DNA from: Acidiphilium iwatense
Lineage (GTDB): Bacteria > Pseudomonadota > Alphaproteobacteria > Acetobacterales > Acetobacteraceae
Direction of reading: 5' to 3'
Length of the DNA: 64,000 bases
Assembly: GCF_021556475.1 (NCBI RefSeq)
Contig: NZ_JAKGBZ010000017.1
Location: 1-64,000, forward strand
The position numbers and the translations under genes are program-made. The notes under the pieces are model-generated. The model was not told the origin of the DNA. It saw nothing but the letters and a program-made list of their open reading frames with translations, and did not search any database. Positions 41,987 to 51,425 of this stretch are shown here, piece by piece; position 1 is the stretch's first letter; every line of letters starts with the position of its first letter.

Positions 41987-42787
41987 ATGCTTCTGGCCAT
42001 TGACGCCGGGAATACCAATATCGTCTTCGCCGTGCATGACGGCGAAAGCTGGCGCGGCATCTGGCGCATCGCAACCGATGCGCAACGCACATCGGACGAA
42101 TACGGTGTCTGGCTTGGCTTCTTGCTGAATCGCAACGGAATCGCGATCGCGCAGATCGATCGTGCGGTGATCGGCACGGTGGTTCCTGCCGCGCTCTATC
42201 ACCTGCGCCGCTTTTGCCGGGATTGGTTCGGGATCGAGCCGCTGATCGCGCAGGCGGAATTGGACTGGGGCTTCGCCATCAAGGTGGACAACCCGAACGA
42301 AGTGGGGGCGGACCGACTGCTCAACGCACTTGCGGCACACCAAACCTATGGTGGTCCGCTGATCGTGATCGATTTCGGGACCGCGACGACCTTCGATATC
42401 GTGGATCAGACTGGCGCCTATGTCGGCGGCGTGATCGCGCCAGGGATCAATTTGTCGATCGAGGCGCTGCATCAGGCGGCGGCCCGCCTACCGCGAATCG
42501 GGATCGGCCGGCCGCAGATGGTAATTGGAACCTCGACGATTCCGGCGATGCGCTCGGGGATTTATTGGGGCTATGTCGGGCTGGTCGAAGGACTGGTCGC
42601 GCGCATCCAGGCCGAATTCGGCCACACGATGAAGACTGTCGCGACCGGCGGTCTCGCGCCGCTGATTGCCGAGGGTAGTGCGCATATCGAGCGCACCGAC
42701 CCGGATTTGACCCTCGAAGGCCTTCGCCTCCTTTCGCTACGCAATGCGGCACCGCAACTGCACCACCGCGACCCGGACAACGACTAA
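41987..42787 (+). CDS. coaX: Type III pantothenate kinase
   Basis: First step of coenzyme A synthesis: phosphorylates pantothenate. 266 residues of the ASKHA fold: phosphate loop [16 protein letters not shown] at the N-terminus, [12 protein letters not shown] near 107 and [12 protein letters not shown] near 128, TGGLAPLI near the end. ATG 41987 is the family start and has GAAAGG upstream; a GTG at 41960 overlapping birA is an alternative. Type III kinases need a monovalent cation and are not feedback-inhibited by CoA. Confidence 0.95.
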   Translation: MLLAIDAGNTNIVFAVHDGESWRGIWRIATDAQRTSDEYGVWLGFLLNRNGIAIAQIDRAVIGTVVPAALYHLRRFCRDWFGIEPLIAQAELDWGFAIKVDNPNEVGADRLLNALAAHQTYGGPLIVIDFGTATTFDIVDQTGAYVGGVIAPGINLSIEALHQAAARLPRIGIGRPQMVIGTSTIPAMRSGIYWGYVGLVEGLVARIQAEFGHTMKTVATGGLAPLIAEGSAHIERTDPDLTLEGLRLLSLRNAAPQLHHRDPDND

Positions 42788-42806
42788 TGATGAAAGCACG
42801 ATACGG

Positions 42807-44453
42807 ATGAACCAGACGATGGAGGGGCTGTTTTTCGCGCCGCTCGGCGGCACCGGCGAAATCGGGATGAATCTCAACGTCTATGGCATCGACGGCACTT
42901 TGCTCGCGGTCGATTGCGGTATGGGTTTCGCGGGACCGGAAGCGCCTGAAGCCGAGTTGCTGGTGCCCGATCCGACCTGGCTCGCCGCCGAACGCGACCG
43001 GCTGAGCGGCTTGGTGATCACCCATGCGCATGAGGATCATATCGGCGGCATTGCGCGGATCTGGGATGCGCTGCGCTGCCCGATCTATGCCACGCCGTTT
43101 GCCGCGGCACTGATCCGCTATCGACTGAACGAGGCTGGGCTGCTGCGCACGGTGGCAATTCACGAAATCAAACCGGGAAGCCGGTTTGAGATCGCGTCAT
43201 TCAGCCTGCGCTATATCCGCATGGCGCATTCGACGCCCGAGGCGCAGGCTCTTGCAATCACCACACGACTCGGCACGATCCTGCATACCGGCGACTGGAA
43301 ACTCGACCCCGAGCCGCTGATCGGACCGCCCACCGATGAGGCCGCGTTGCAGGCGCTGGGTGACGAAGGCGTGCTGGCGATGATTTCCGACAGCACCAAC
43401 GCCCTAGTCGAGGGGCATTCCGGTTCGGAAGCCACGGTTCGCAAAAGCCTCACCGCGCTGATCGCCGGCCTGAGGGGCAGGGTGGTCGTCACCTGTTTTT
43501 CCAGCAACATCGCGCGCATCGAATCGGTGGTGAAAGCCGCACAGGCCGCCGGCCGGCAGGTCGCACTGGTGGGGCGGAGCCTGGGGCGATATGTCGAAGC
43601 CGCGCGCGAGGTGGGATATTTGCGCGATTTGCCTGATTTCGTGCCGGAGGATGAGGCGGGGCGCATCCCAGACGATCATCTGTTGATCCTCGCCACCGGC
43701 AGCCAGGGCGAAAAACGCTCGGCCCTGGCCCGGATCGCCGCGGACACCCATCGCAATATTGCCCTCGGCGAAGGCGACACGGTGATTTTCTCGGCGCGCA
43801 TGATCCCCGGCAACGAGCGGGCGATCGGCACGGTGCAGGACGATCTGGTCCGAGCCGGCGTGACCGTGATGACCGACGGCGATCACATGGTCCATGTCTC
43901 CGGCCATCCGGCACGCGACGAACTGCGCCGGCTGTATCGGCTGGTGCGGCCGAAGTACCTGATCCCGACCCATGGCGAGTGGCGGCATATGGCGGCGCAG
44001 GCCGATCTGGCGGAAGCCGAGGGAATTCGCACGCTGTTGCTGGAAGACGGCGATGTCCTGCATCTCGCCCCCGGCGTGGCCGAAGTGATCGACAGCGTCC
44101 CGGTGGGCCGATTGGCGGTGGATGGCGAGCGGCTGGTGCCGATGCAGGGCGGAGTGATGGCGGCGCGCCGGCGCATGATGTTCAACGGCGTCGTGGTGGG
44201 CAGTATCGCGGTGGATAAAGCCGGCCGAGTGAAAGGCGCCGCGCAGATCGCCGCCCCTGGCCTGTTCGAGGCACAGGACGCGGCGCTGGGCGAATTGGAG
44301 GCCGATTTCACCGCATCTTTCGAGGAATTGCCCGCGAGTCTGCGATCCGATCGTGCCGCGGTGAAAGAAGCTGCCCAGGCGACCTTACGCCGCGTACTCG
44401 GACGCCGGTTTGGCAAACGACCACTGGTGGATGTGCATGTTATTCAAGTTTAA
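42807..44453 (+). CDS. rnj: Ribonuclease J
   Basis: Metallo-beta-lactamase/beta-CASP nuclease that processes and degrades RNA, with 5'-to-3' exonuclease activity. 548 residues. Motifs: PLGGTGEIGMNLNVYG at the N-terminus, THAHEDHIGG (zinc ligands) near residue 71, HTGDWKLDPEP, SDSTNA, and PTHGEWRHM in the beta-CASP/C-terminal part. ATG 42807 follows coaX by 19 bases. Alphaproteobacteria usually place rnj in this birA-coaX-rnj group. Confidence 0.95.
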   Translation: MNQTMEGLFFAPLGGTGEIGMNLNVYGIDGTLLAVDCGMGFAGPEAPEAELLVPDPTWLAAERDRLSGLVITHAHEDHIGGIARIWDALRCPIYATPFAAALIRYRLNEAGLLRTVAIHEIKPGSRFEIASFSLRYIRMAHSTPEAQALAITTRLGTILHTGDWKLDPEPLIGPPTDEAALQALGDEGVLAMISDSTNALVEGHSGSEATVRKSLTALIAGLRGRVVVTCFSSNIARIESVVKAAQAAGRQVALVGRSLGRYVEAAREVGYLRDLPDFVPEDEAGRIPDDHLLILATGSQGEKRSALARIAADTHRNIALGEGDTVIFSARMIPGNERAIGTVQDDLVRAGVTVMTDGDHMVHVSGHPARDELRRLYRLVRPKYLIPTHGEWRHMAAQADLAEAEGIRTLLLEDGDVLHLAPGVAEVIDSVPVGRLAVDGERLVPMQGGVMAARRRMMFNGVVVGSIAVDKAGRVKGAAQIAAPGLFEAQDAALGELEADFTASFEELPASLRSDRAAVKEAAQATLRRVLGRRFGKRPLVDVHVIQV

Positions 44454-44520
44454 TGCTTATATATTAATCATTTGAATAAATAATGTATTTTAATGATGAA
44501 ATTATCGACAAATATGGTTT

Positions 44521-44544
44521 TTTTAGCTATTTTTGTAGCTAAAA
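44521..44544. other. AT-rich 9-bp inverted repeat
   Basis: TTTTAGCTA (44521-44529) and TAGCTAAAA (44536-44544) flank a six-base loop TTTTTG, 68 bases after the rnj stop. No T-run follows in either direction in the right place, so it is not an obvious terminator. The surrounding 110 bases are far more AT-rich than the genome average and hold no gene. Confidence 0.4.
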
Positions 44545-44593
44545 TGCGCTGATTATCCTTTACCTTATGAATGGTGCGGTGCATCATGGCTTT

Positions 44594-44682
44594 AGGGTGA
44601 AGTTTGGTTCTTCACTCTGCCGTGTGACTGGCGTTTCCTCCCTGAACTTGGCCCGCTGGCCCTATGGCCGGCGGGCATTTTT
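44594..44682 (+). ncRNA. MmgR-like small RNA (alpha-r8 type), probable
   Basis: Three parts in order: a 9-bp hairpin (44594-44602 with 44610-44618, loop TTTGGTT, one G-U), a single-stranded stretch containing GCGTTTCCTCCCTGAACTTG (44631-44650), and a strong 11-bp terminator hairpin with a T-run. From memory, the Sinorhizobium sRNA MmgR and its alphaproteobacterial family (Rfam RF00519) have the conserved loop UUUCCUCCCU followed by UGAACUUG and an intrinsic terminator; this is a clear match. CCUCC can pair with Shine-Dalgarno sequences, so mRNA targeting via Hfq is likely. The 5' end is approximate; MmgR limits polyhydroxybutyrate granules in Sinorhizobium. Confidence 0.75.
44651..44682 (+). 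terminator. Rho-independent terminator
   Basis: GCCCGCTGGCC pairs with GGCCGGCGGGC (11 bp, one G-U) around loop CTAT, followed by ATTTTT. It ends the sRNA and possibly read-through from rnj. It lies only 20 bases before the acyltransferase start. Confidence 0.9.
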
Positions 44683-44702
44683 CTGGGCATAACCCAAAAA
44701 TC

Positions 44703-45797
44703 ATGAATAAAGCCCGCGAACTGACGGATTTGACCGCCTGCCGGGCTTTGTTTGCCCTTTGGGTTTTTGCCTATCACCTCAATCTCCACATCCAGATTGC
44801 GAAGTATCTTGGCCTGCTCGGGCCGGTGATCGATCGAGGGTATTTGGGGGTCGATGGATTCTTCGTGCTTTCCGGCTTCATTCTCGCGCGGGTCGATCGA
44901 GGAATTGCGCTAACCCGACAGAGCCTTCTTCAGTTCTGGGGCAAGCGGCTCGCCCGCATCTATCCCGTGCATCTCGGGGTCATCTTCCTGCTCGGCGTGT
45001 TGTTCATTGGCGGCGTCACCTATGGAATCACCCCACGGGAACCCGATCGATTCGGCACGATCGCGCTGATCGAGCATTTGTTGCTGATCCAGGGATGGGG
45101 CGTCATTCACCACTGGGCCTGGAACTATCCATCCTGGTCGATCAGCACGGAATGGGCGGGTTATCTTTTGTTTCCGTTCATCGTGGCCGGCCTGACCCGT
45201 TTCTACGATATGGCCGTGGTCACGATCTTGCCGATCTGTTTCTTCGTACTGTGCCTGATCTCGTTTTTTTTCGGCGGGCTGAACCTTACATTCGGTACAT
45301 CCTTATTGCGCTTTTTTCCAGAATTCCTAGCCGGTGCTGCGACTGCTATCGCGGTGCCAATGCTGGCCGACGAATTGCCCGGCGCGCGTTTCGCCGCTGT
45401 CGGTGCGGCTATCGCCTTGGCATTCGCCTGGGCCGGCCACGACGCGATGACCGTCTTCGGCCTTTGGTTGATGCTTTATGGATTCGGCATGCAAGGTGAC
45501 GCGGAAAAGCCCGAAACCGTCGGCCAGATCAAGCCGTTACATGCGCTTGGGGTAATTTCCTACAGCTTTTATATGAGTTTCGCGCCCGGCGAACTCATCG
45601 CCTCGCAACTCTTCCGTCACCTGCATGTTGCTCCGGCCGCCGAGCCGCTCGCCTATGCCGCAGCGCTCTCGGTGCTGACACTCGGGCTAGCGATCGTTCT
45701 CCATGTCGTTATCGAGAAGCCGTCCCGCATTGCACTCAATCGCCGGCTCGATCCTGCCCGCGCCGCCGCTCTGGCCGAAGGCTCCGTGCCGCTGTAG
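44703..45797 (+). CDS. Acyltransferase 3 family membrane protein
   Basis: Integral membrane O-acyltransferase (OafA/YrhL type) that probably acetylates or succinylates a surface glycan; substrate unknown. 364 residues with about ten helices. Diagnostic: CRALFALWVFAYHL with the catalytic-type His near residue 22, GVDGFFVLSGFIL, and FWGKRLARIYPVH. An earlier ATG at 44664 would lie inside the upstream terminator hairpin, so ATG 44703 is preferred. It follows the sRNA directly and precedes proS by 36 bases. Confidence 0.85.
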   Translation: MNKARELTDLTACRALFALWVFAYHLNLHIQIAKYLGLLGPVIDRGYLGVDGFFVLSGFILARVDRGIALTRQSLLQFWGKRLARIYPVHLGVIFLLGVLFIGGVTYGITPREPDRFGTIALIEHLLLIQGWGVIHHWAWNYPSWSISTEWAGYLLFPFIVAGLTRFYDMAVVTILPICFFVLCLISFFFGGLNLTFGTSLLRFFPEFLAGAATAIAVPMLADELPGARFAAVGAAIALAFAWAGHDAMTVFGLWLMLYGFGMQGDAEKPETVGQIKPLHALGVISYSFYMSFAPGELIASQLFRHLHVAPAAEPLAYAAALSVLTLGLAIVLHVVIEKPSRIALNRRLDPARAAALAEGSVPL

Positions 45798-45833
45798 GAG
45801 AGCAGCGACAAACCAACTCGATCAGGATATCGC

Positions 45834-47147
45834 ATGCGCCTTTCCCGCTCGCTGATTCCCACCCTCAAGGAAACGCCCGCCGAGGCGCAGATCGTCTCGC
45901 ACCGGCTGATGCTGCGCGCAGGGCTGATCCGCCAGCAATCCGCCGGGATATATGCGTGGCTGCCGGCCGGGCAGCGCGTGTTGCGCAACATCGCAAACAT
46001 CGTTCGCGAGGAGCAGGATCGCGCCGGAGCACAGGAAATTCTGATGCCGACCATCCAGGCCGCCGATCTCTGGCGCGAAAGCGGCCGCTACGACGCCTAC
46101 GGCCCGGAAATGCTGCGCATCCGCGACCGTCACGACCGGGAAATGCTTTACGGCCCGACCAACGAGGAAATGCTCACCGCGATCATGCGCGACAGCGTGC
46201 AATCATATCGCGACCTGCCGCAGATGCTTTATCATATTCAGTGGAAGTTCCGCGACGAAGTCAGGCCGCGTTTCGGCGTGCTGCGCGGTCGCGAATTCCT
46301 GATGAAGGACGGCTACAGTTTCGATCTCGATTACGCGGGCGCGGTCGCCAGCTATCGGCGTATGTTGCTTGCCTATATGCGTACTTTTCGCCGCCTTGGC
46401 GTCCGAGCGATCCCGATGCGCGCCGATACCGGGCCGATCGGCGGCGATCTGTCGCACGAATTCCATATCCTCGCTCCCAACGGAGAAAGCGGCGTGTTCT
46501 ACGACAACGCATTCGAGACGATCGGTCTCGGCGACGATACATTATCATACGACAACCAAGCCGATCTCAACGCTTTCTTCGAGCAGATGACATCGCTCTA
46601 CGCCGCGACCGACGAAAAGCACGACACCGAAGCCTGGAACAATGTCCCGGCACAGAGCCGCCGCGAGGGCAGGGGAATCGAGGTCGGTCAGATCTTCTAT
46701 TTCGGCACCAAGTACAGCGAAGCAATGGGCTTTTCCGTGGTCGGACCGGACGGATCGAAAATTCATCCTGAAATGGGCAGTTACGGTATCGGCGTGTCGC
46801 GTCTTACGGGCGCCATCATCGAGGCGAGTCACGACGACGCCGGCATCATCTGGCCCGCATCGATCGCGCCGTTCCGCACCGCCATCCTCAATCTCAGGCA
46901 GGGCGATGCCATAACCGACACACTCTGCGAAAGCCTGCATGAGAAGCTCGGCGATGCCGCGCTCTACGATGACCGGCCAGCACGCGCGGGTGAAAAATTT
47001 GCCGATGCCGATCTGATGGGCCATCCCTGGCAACTTATCGTCGGCCCACGCGGAGCGGCGAATAACCAGGTCGAAGTGAAGAATCGCCGCAGCGGCGAGC
47101 GCACCGAACTCAGCGCCGACGATGCGCTGACCAAGGTGCTTGGTTGA
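45834..47147 (+). CDS. proS: Prolyl-tRNA synthetase, short (no editing insertion) form
   Basis: Charges tRNA-Pro. 437 residues, the short form typical of alphaproteobacteria that lacks the editing INS domain between motifs 2 and 3. Seen: [28 protein letters not shown], motif 2 [20 protein letters not shown], and motif 3 [14 protein letters not shown], then the anticodon-binding domain. Absence of INS implies Ala-tRNA-Pro editing by a separate protein. The stop overlaps the next gene. Confidence 0.96.
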   Translation: MRLSRSLIPTLKETPAEAQIVSHRLMLRAGLIRQQSAGIYAWLPAGQRVLRNIANIVREEQDRAGAQEILMPTIQAADLWRESGRYDAYGPEMLRIRDRHDREMLYGPTNEEMLTAIMRDSVQSYRDLPQMLYHIQWKFRDEVRPRFGVLRGREFLMKDGYSFDLDYAGAVASYRRMLLAYMRTFRRLGVRAIPMRADTGPIGGDLSHEFHILAPNGESGVFYDNAFETIGLGDDTLSYDNQADLNAFFEQMTSLYAATDEKHDTEAWNNVPAQSRREGRGIEVGQIFYFGTKYSEAMGFSVVGPDGSKIHPEMGSYGIGVSRLTGAIIEASHDDAGIIWPASIAPFRTAILNLRQGDAITDTLCESLHEKLGDAALYDDRPARAGEKFADADLMGHPWQLIVGPRGAANNQVEVKNRRSGERTELSADDALTKVLG

Positions 47148-48394
47148 TGTTTTCAGCTTTCGAACGCCGCGTCGCCTTCCGTTATCTGCGCGCGCGCAAA
47201 GGCGAGCGCTTCGTCTCGATCATCGCGATCTTTTCGCTGATCGGCATCGCCCTTGGTGTAGCGACGCTGATTATCGTGATGAGCGTGATGAACGGCTTTC
47301 GCCAGGAACTGCTCGGCCAAATTCTCGGACTGAACGGCGATATCGGGGTATTCGGCGCCGGCCACAACATCACGCAATACGACGCGACGGCGCGCAAGCT
47401 CGGGAAAATCCCGGGCGTGGTCAGTGCGATCCCGATCGTGCAGGGTGAAGTGCTGATGACCGGCCCGCATGGCGGCGCGATCGGCGGCGTCGCGCGCGGC
47501 ATCCAGCTTTCGGGATTGCAGAAGCTCCGCACAGTTTCCCGTCACATCATCGCAGGTTCGCTCAAGAATTTTTTTGGCAACGACATCGCGATCGGCGCCG
47601 GTGTCGGCACGCAACTCGGCATCCCGCTCGACGGCACGATTACCCTGGTTCTGCCACAGGGTAACGCCACGATCATCGGCACCATCCCGCGCATCGAAAG
47701 CTTCCATGTCACCGCGATCTTCCAGACCGGCATGGCCCAGTATGATTCAAGTTTCGTATTCCTGCCGCTTCATGCCGCGCAAACTCTGTTCCGTGCGCCG
47801 AACGCCGCGACTCAGATTCAGCTTTTCGTGAAGAACCCGGATCGCGACACCGCGATCAAACAGGCGATCCCGGCGGCGATTCCGGGCGTGCCGATCAACA
47901 TCGTCGATTGGCAGGACAGCAACAATGCATTTTTCGCGGCGGTCAATGTCGAGCGCAACGTGATGTTCCTGATCCTTACGCTGATCATCATCGTCGCCGT
48001 GTTCAATGTGGTATCTTCGATGATCATGATGGTGAAGGACAAGACCGCCGATATCGCGATCCTGCGCACCATGGGAGCATCCTCGAGCTCGATCCTGCGG
48101 ATTTTTTTCATGGTGGGCGCTTCGGTCGGTGTCATCGGCACCGCGATCGGTTTCACGCTCGGCCTGCTGTTCTGCGTGCATATCAACCAGATCCGCCTGT
48201 TCATCCAGTCGATCACCGGCACGCAATTGTTCAACCCCACGGTCTATTATCTCGAATCCCTGCCGGCGAAGCTGGAATGGAGCCAGGTGATCGAGGTGGT
48301 GGTGCTTGCCGTCGCTCTTTCGTTTGCCGCGACGCTGTATCCGAGCTGGCGTGCCGCGCGCACCGATCCGGTCGAGGCGCTGCGCCATGAGTGA
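47147..48394 (+). CDS. lolC: Lipoprotein-releasing ABC transporter permease (LolC/LolE)
   Basis: Inner-membrane permease that, with LolD, extracts lipoproteins from the inner membrane for outer-membrane delivery. 415 residues: a first helix, [20 protein letters not shown] near the N-terminus, a large periplasmic domain, then three C-terminal helices of the FtsX type. Only one permease gene is present, so the protein may act as a homodimer (LolF-like). ATG 47147 overlaps the proS stop; a TTG one codon earlier is possible. lolD overlaps its end. Confidence 0.92.
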   Translation: MFSAFERRVAFRYLRARKGERFVSIIAIFSLIGIALGVATLIIVMSVMNGFRQELLGQILGLNGDIGVFGAGHNITQYDATARKLGKIPGVVSAIPIVQGEVLMTGPHGGAIGGVARGIQLSGLQKLRTVSRHIIAGSLKNFFGNDIAIGAGVGTQLGIPLDGTITLVLPQGNATIIGTIPRIESFHVTAIFQTGMAQYDSSFVFLPLHAAQTLFRAPNAATQIQLFVKNPDRDTAIKQAIPAAIPGVPINIVDWQDSNNAFFAAVNVERNVMFLILTLIIIVAVFNVVSSMIMMVKDKTADIAILRTMGASSSSILRIFFMVGASVGVIGTAIGFTLGLLFCVHINQIRLFIQSITGTQLFNPTVYYLESLPAKLEWSQVIEVVVLAVALSFAATLYPSWRAARTDPVEALRHE

Positions 48395-49064
48395 GGTTCT
48401 GAAGCTCGAAGCCCTGGTTAGAACCTTTCGCAACGAAGGCGACGACCTGCACATTCTGCGCGGCGCCGACCTCGTGCTGAACGCGGGCGAGATCGTCGCA
48501 CTCGTCGCACCGTCGGGGGCGGGCAAATCGACGCTTCTGCACCTTGCCGGGTTGCTTGAGCGCCCGGACGATGGTGTGGTCAGGATCGGCGGGATCGATG
48601 CCGGCAAGCTTTCTGATTCCGAACGCACCCGGCTACGCCGGGATTCCATAGGATTCGTCTATCAGGCGCATCATCTGCTCGCCGAGTTTACCGGACTGGA
48701 GAACGTGGTGCTGCCGCAACTCATCGCGGGTTCGCCGCGCGCAAAGGCCGAAGCGCGAGGACGCGATCTGCTCCGCGCCTTTGGCCTCGGTCCTCGCGAA
48801 ACCCATCTGCCCGGCAAGCTCTCGGGGGGCGAACGCCAGCGCGTGGCGATCGCACGCGCCATGGCCAATGCACCGAAACTTCTGCTCGCCGACGAACCCA
48901 CGGGCAATCTGGATGTCGCCACGGCAGACATCGTGTTCGATGAGCTTCTGCGGATGGTGCGTGGCGAGGGTGTCGCAGCGCTGATCGCGACTCACAACCC
49001 GGATCTCGCCGCGCGCCTGGACCGCGTGGTCATGTTGCGCGACGGCAAATTGGTTGCTGGATGA
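48387..49064 (+). CDS. lolD: Lipoprotein-releasing ABC transporter ATPase LolD
   Basis: ATPase that powers lipoprotein release. 225 residues. Walker [11 protein letters not shown]-loop region [18 protein letters not shown], signature [15 protein letters not shown], Walker [13 protein letters not shown]. Starts eight bases inside the permease gene's end. The FVYQxHHLLxEFTxLENV stretch is specific to LolD. Confidence 0.96.
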   Translation: MSEVLKLEALVRTFRNEGDDLHILRGADLVLNAGEIVALVAPSGAGKSTLLHLAGLLERPDDGVVRIGGIDAGKLSDSERTRLRRDSIGFVYQAHHLLAEFTGLENVVLPQLIAGSPRAKAEARGRDLLRAFGLGPRETHLPGKLSGGERQRVAIARAMANAPKLLLADEPTGNLDVATADIVFDELLRMVRGEGVAALIATHNPDLAARLDRVVMLRDGKLVAG

Positions 49065-49568
49065 ATGGTCTCTAATTTTGATCCCGAGGCGAGCCGCGCG
49101 CCACGTCCGCATTATCGCTGGCGCGGGCTGACCTTCCGCTTCTACGACATGGCGGTCGATGCGGTCATTATCGGGGTCATTCCGCTGATGTTGATCGCGC
49201 TGGGTTATGCGTTCGTCGAGGCGGTTATCAGCACTGTTCACATGATCCTGATGATACAGCCTGCCGGGCGAGACGCGTTGGAACTTCGCGTCCTGGTCGA
49301 ACGCATCCTCGATGTCGTGATCCTCATTGAATTGTTCAACACGTTCATGGATTACGCTCGGACACGGCGGATCAGGCTATCGACGCTGCTCGACGTGACC
49401 ATCGTATTTTCACTCCGCGAGATTCTGATCAAGCTCTACGCTCAGAAATTTTCGTCGCGCGATCTGGTGGCACTTTGCATTGTGGTGATCGTTCTGGTGA
49501 TTGCGCGCAGCGTCACGATGTGGTTTTCGCCGACGGTGCGGAAAGATCGCGACACGCAAGACGTCTGA
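49065..49568 (+). CDS. PsiE-like (phosphate-starvation-inducible E) membrane protein
   Basis: A 167-residue protein with four predicted helices. LVERILDVVILIELFNTFMD followed by LLDVTIVFSLREILIKLYAQ and a DLVALCIVVIVLVIARS last helix match the PsiE family. Function is unknown; in E. coli psiE is induced by phosphate starvation and cAMP-CRP. The ATG begins directly after the lolD stop, so it is in the same transcript. The next gene is convergent and ends at the very next base. Confidence 0.7.
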   Translation: MVSNFDPEASRAPRPHYRWRGLTFRFYDMAVDAVIIGVIPLMLIALGYAFVEAVISTVHMILMIQPAGRDALELRVLVERILDVVILIELFNTFMDYARTRRIRLSTLLDVTIVFSLREILIKLYAQKFSSRDLVALCIVVIVLVIARSVTMWFSPTVRKDRDTQDV

Positions 49569-51359
49569 TCAGGTTTCGGCGGCCTCGCGTTTGAGTTCGA
49601 GATCGAGCCATTCAGTTTCGGCGGCAGTAAGGCAATCTTGTAAATCAGACAATTTTCCTGATGTGGTTTCGAATTTTCGTGGGTTGATCTTGAACAAATC
49701 AGGATCGGCGAGGATCGCTTCGAGGCTTGCGATCTCCGCATGCAATTTGGCGATCTCGGCATCCAGCGTCTTCAACCGGTGCCGATCCCTGAAGGAAAAC
49801 GCGGCGCGTTCGACCTGGCGCTTCGGGCTCGTTGCGGCGGATTTGCGCGCCTGCCCCGAAACATCACCCATTTCGCCGCGCTGGGCCAGCATGTCAGTGT
49901 AGCCGCCAGCATACTCCACCCAGCGCCCATCGCCCTCGGCGGCGAGTGTGGATGTCGCAATCCGGTCGAGAAAATCGCGATCATGACTGACCAGCAGGAT
50001 GGTGCCTGAATAATCGCCAAGCATGTCCTGCAGGATATCGAGGGTTTCGATGTCGAGATCGTTGGTCGGCTCATCGAGAATCAACAGATTGGACGGTTTG
50101 GCCAGGATCGCCGCGAGCAGCAACCGCCCGCGCTCGCCACCGGAAAGCGAGCCGACCGGCGTGCGCGCCTGATCGGGGCGGAACTGAAAATCCTTCATAT
50201 AGCCAATGACATGGCGGAACGTGCCACCAACCTCGACCATGTCGCCGCGCCCGCCGGTGAGCGTTTCGGCAAGCGTGCTGGCGGGATCGAGGGCCGCGCG
50301 CTGCTGATCGAGTGTCGCAATCGAGAGATTGGTGCCGAGCGTGATGGTGCCCTGGTCCGGCATGTCGATGCCGGTAAGCAGTCTGAGCAGAGTGGTCTTG
50401 CCGGCACCGTTGGGCCCGACGATCCCGAGCCGGTCGCCGCGCAGCACCCGCAACGTCAGATCACGAATAATAGCCTGGTCTCCGAAAGATTTGCTGATCG
50501 ACTTAGCGTCCGTCACGATTTTGCCGGACAATGACGCAGCACTCGCGGTCACCCGCAAATCGCGGGAGTCGCGTTGCTCTTCCCGTTTGCGTTCGCGCAG
50601 CGTGGTGAGTTCGGCAACGCGGCGGACATTGCGCTTGCGCCGCGCGGTCACGCCATAGCGCATCCAATCCTCTTCGCGCGCGATCTCGCGGCTGAGCTTC
50701 TGCGCATCGCGCGCTTCCTGTTCGAACACCTCGTCGCGCCACGCCTCGAAATGCGAAAACCCGCGATCGATCCGGCTGGTCCGGCCACGGTCGAGCCAGA
50801 CAATGCTGCGCGACACCCGCTCCAGCAGCCGCCGGTCATGGCTGATCAACACGATACCCGCGCGCGAGCCGCGCAATTCGGCTTCGAGCCATTCGATCGC
50901 AGGCAGATCGAGATGGTTGGTCGGCTCGTCGAGCAGAAGCACATCGGGCGCCGGCGCCAGCACTCGCACAATCGCGGCGCGCCGCGCCTCGCCGCCGGAG
51001 AGGCGCTCGGTCGCTTCAGCCCCGGTCAACCCAAGCTGGTCGAGCAGGCCGCGCGCGCGATGCGCATCCGATTCGGCATCCAGGCCGTCCAGTACATAAT
51101 CGAGCACGGTGGCAAACCCCGACAAATCCGGTTCCTGCGGCAGATAGCGCAGGGTTGCCCCTGGTTGGAGGAAGCGGGTGCCGCGATCGGCGACAACCAT
51201 TCCCGCGGCGATGCGCAGCAGCGTCGATTTGCCGCAGCCATTGCGGCCGACCAGGCAGATGCGCTCGCCGGCACCCACGCCGATCGTCGCGCCATCGAGC
51301 AGAGGCGAGGCGCCGAACGAGAGCCCGATATCCTGCAGCAGCAGCAAAGGGGGAGCCAT
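49569..51359 (-). CDS. uup: ABC-F family ATPase (Uup type)
   Basis: Soluble protein with two ABC domains and no membrane part; ABC-F proteins act on the ribosome or, for Uup, affect transposon excision and translation. 596 residues. First domain: GRNGCGKST and LSGGEARRAAI; second: GPNGAGKTT and LSGGERGRLLL, with DEPTNHLD and DEPTNDLD. A C-terminal coiled coil (after about residue 520) fits Uup. MAPPLLLLQD at 51359 resembles the family start; a longer start at 51389 cannot be excluded. Divergent from the next gene. Confidence 0.85.
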   Translation of the reverse strand: MAPPLLLLQDIGLSFGASPLLDGATIGVGAGERICLVGRNGCGKSTLLRIAAGMVVADRGTRFLQPGATLRYLPQEPDLSGFATVLDYVLDGLDAESDAHRARGLLDQLGLTGAEATERLSGGEARRAAIVRVLAPAPDVLLLDEPTNHLDLPAIEWLEAELRGSRAGIVLISHDRRLLERVSRSIVWLDRGRTSRIDRGFSHFEAWRDEVFEQEARDAQKLSREIAREEDWMRYGVTARRKRNVRRVAELTTLRERKREEQRDSRDLRVTASAASLSGKIVTDAKSISKSFGDQAIIRDLTLRVLRGDRLGIVGPNGAGKTTLLRLLTGIDMPDQGTITLGTNLSIATLDQQRAALDPASTLAETLTGGRGDMVEVGGTFRHVIGYMKDFQFRPDQARTPVGSLSGGERGRLLLAAILAKPSNLLILDEPTNDLDIETLDILQDMLGDYSGTILLVSHDRDFLDRIATSTLAAEGDGRWVEYAGGYTDMLAQRGEMGDVSGQARKSAATSPKRQVERAAFSFRDRHRLKTLDAEIAKLHAEIASLEAILADPDLFKINPRKFETTSGKLSDLQDCLTAAETEWLDLELKREAAET

Positions 51360-51425
51360 CGGCACGTTGTGGCCAATCGGTGCCGGCATGGCAATCCGCG
51401 ATCAGTCGCGTTATGAGCCTGCATC

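Noticed and set aside
44664-44702. Upstream ATG start for the acyltransferase
   Set aside because: It lies in the stem of the strong terminator; the ATG at 44703 is more plausible.
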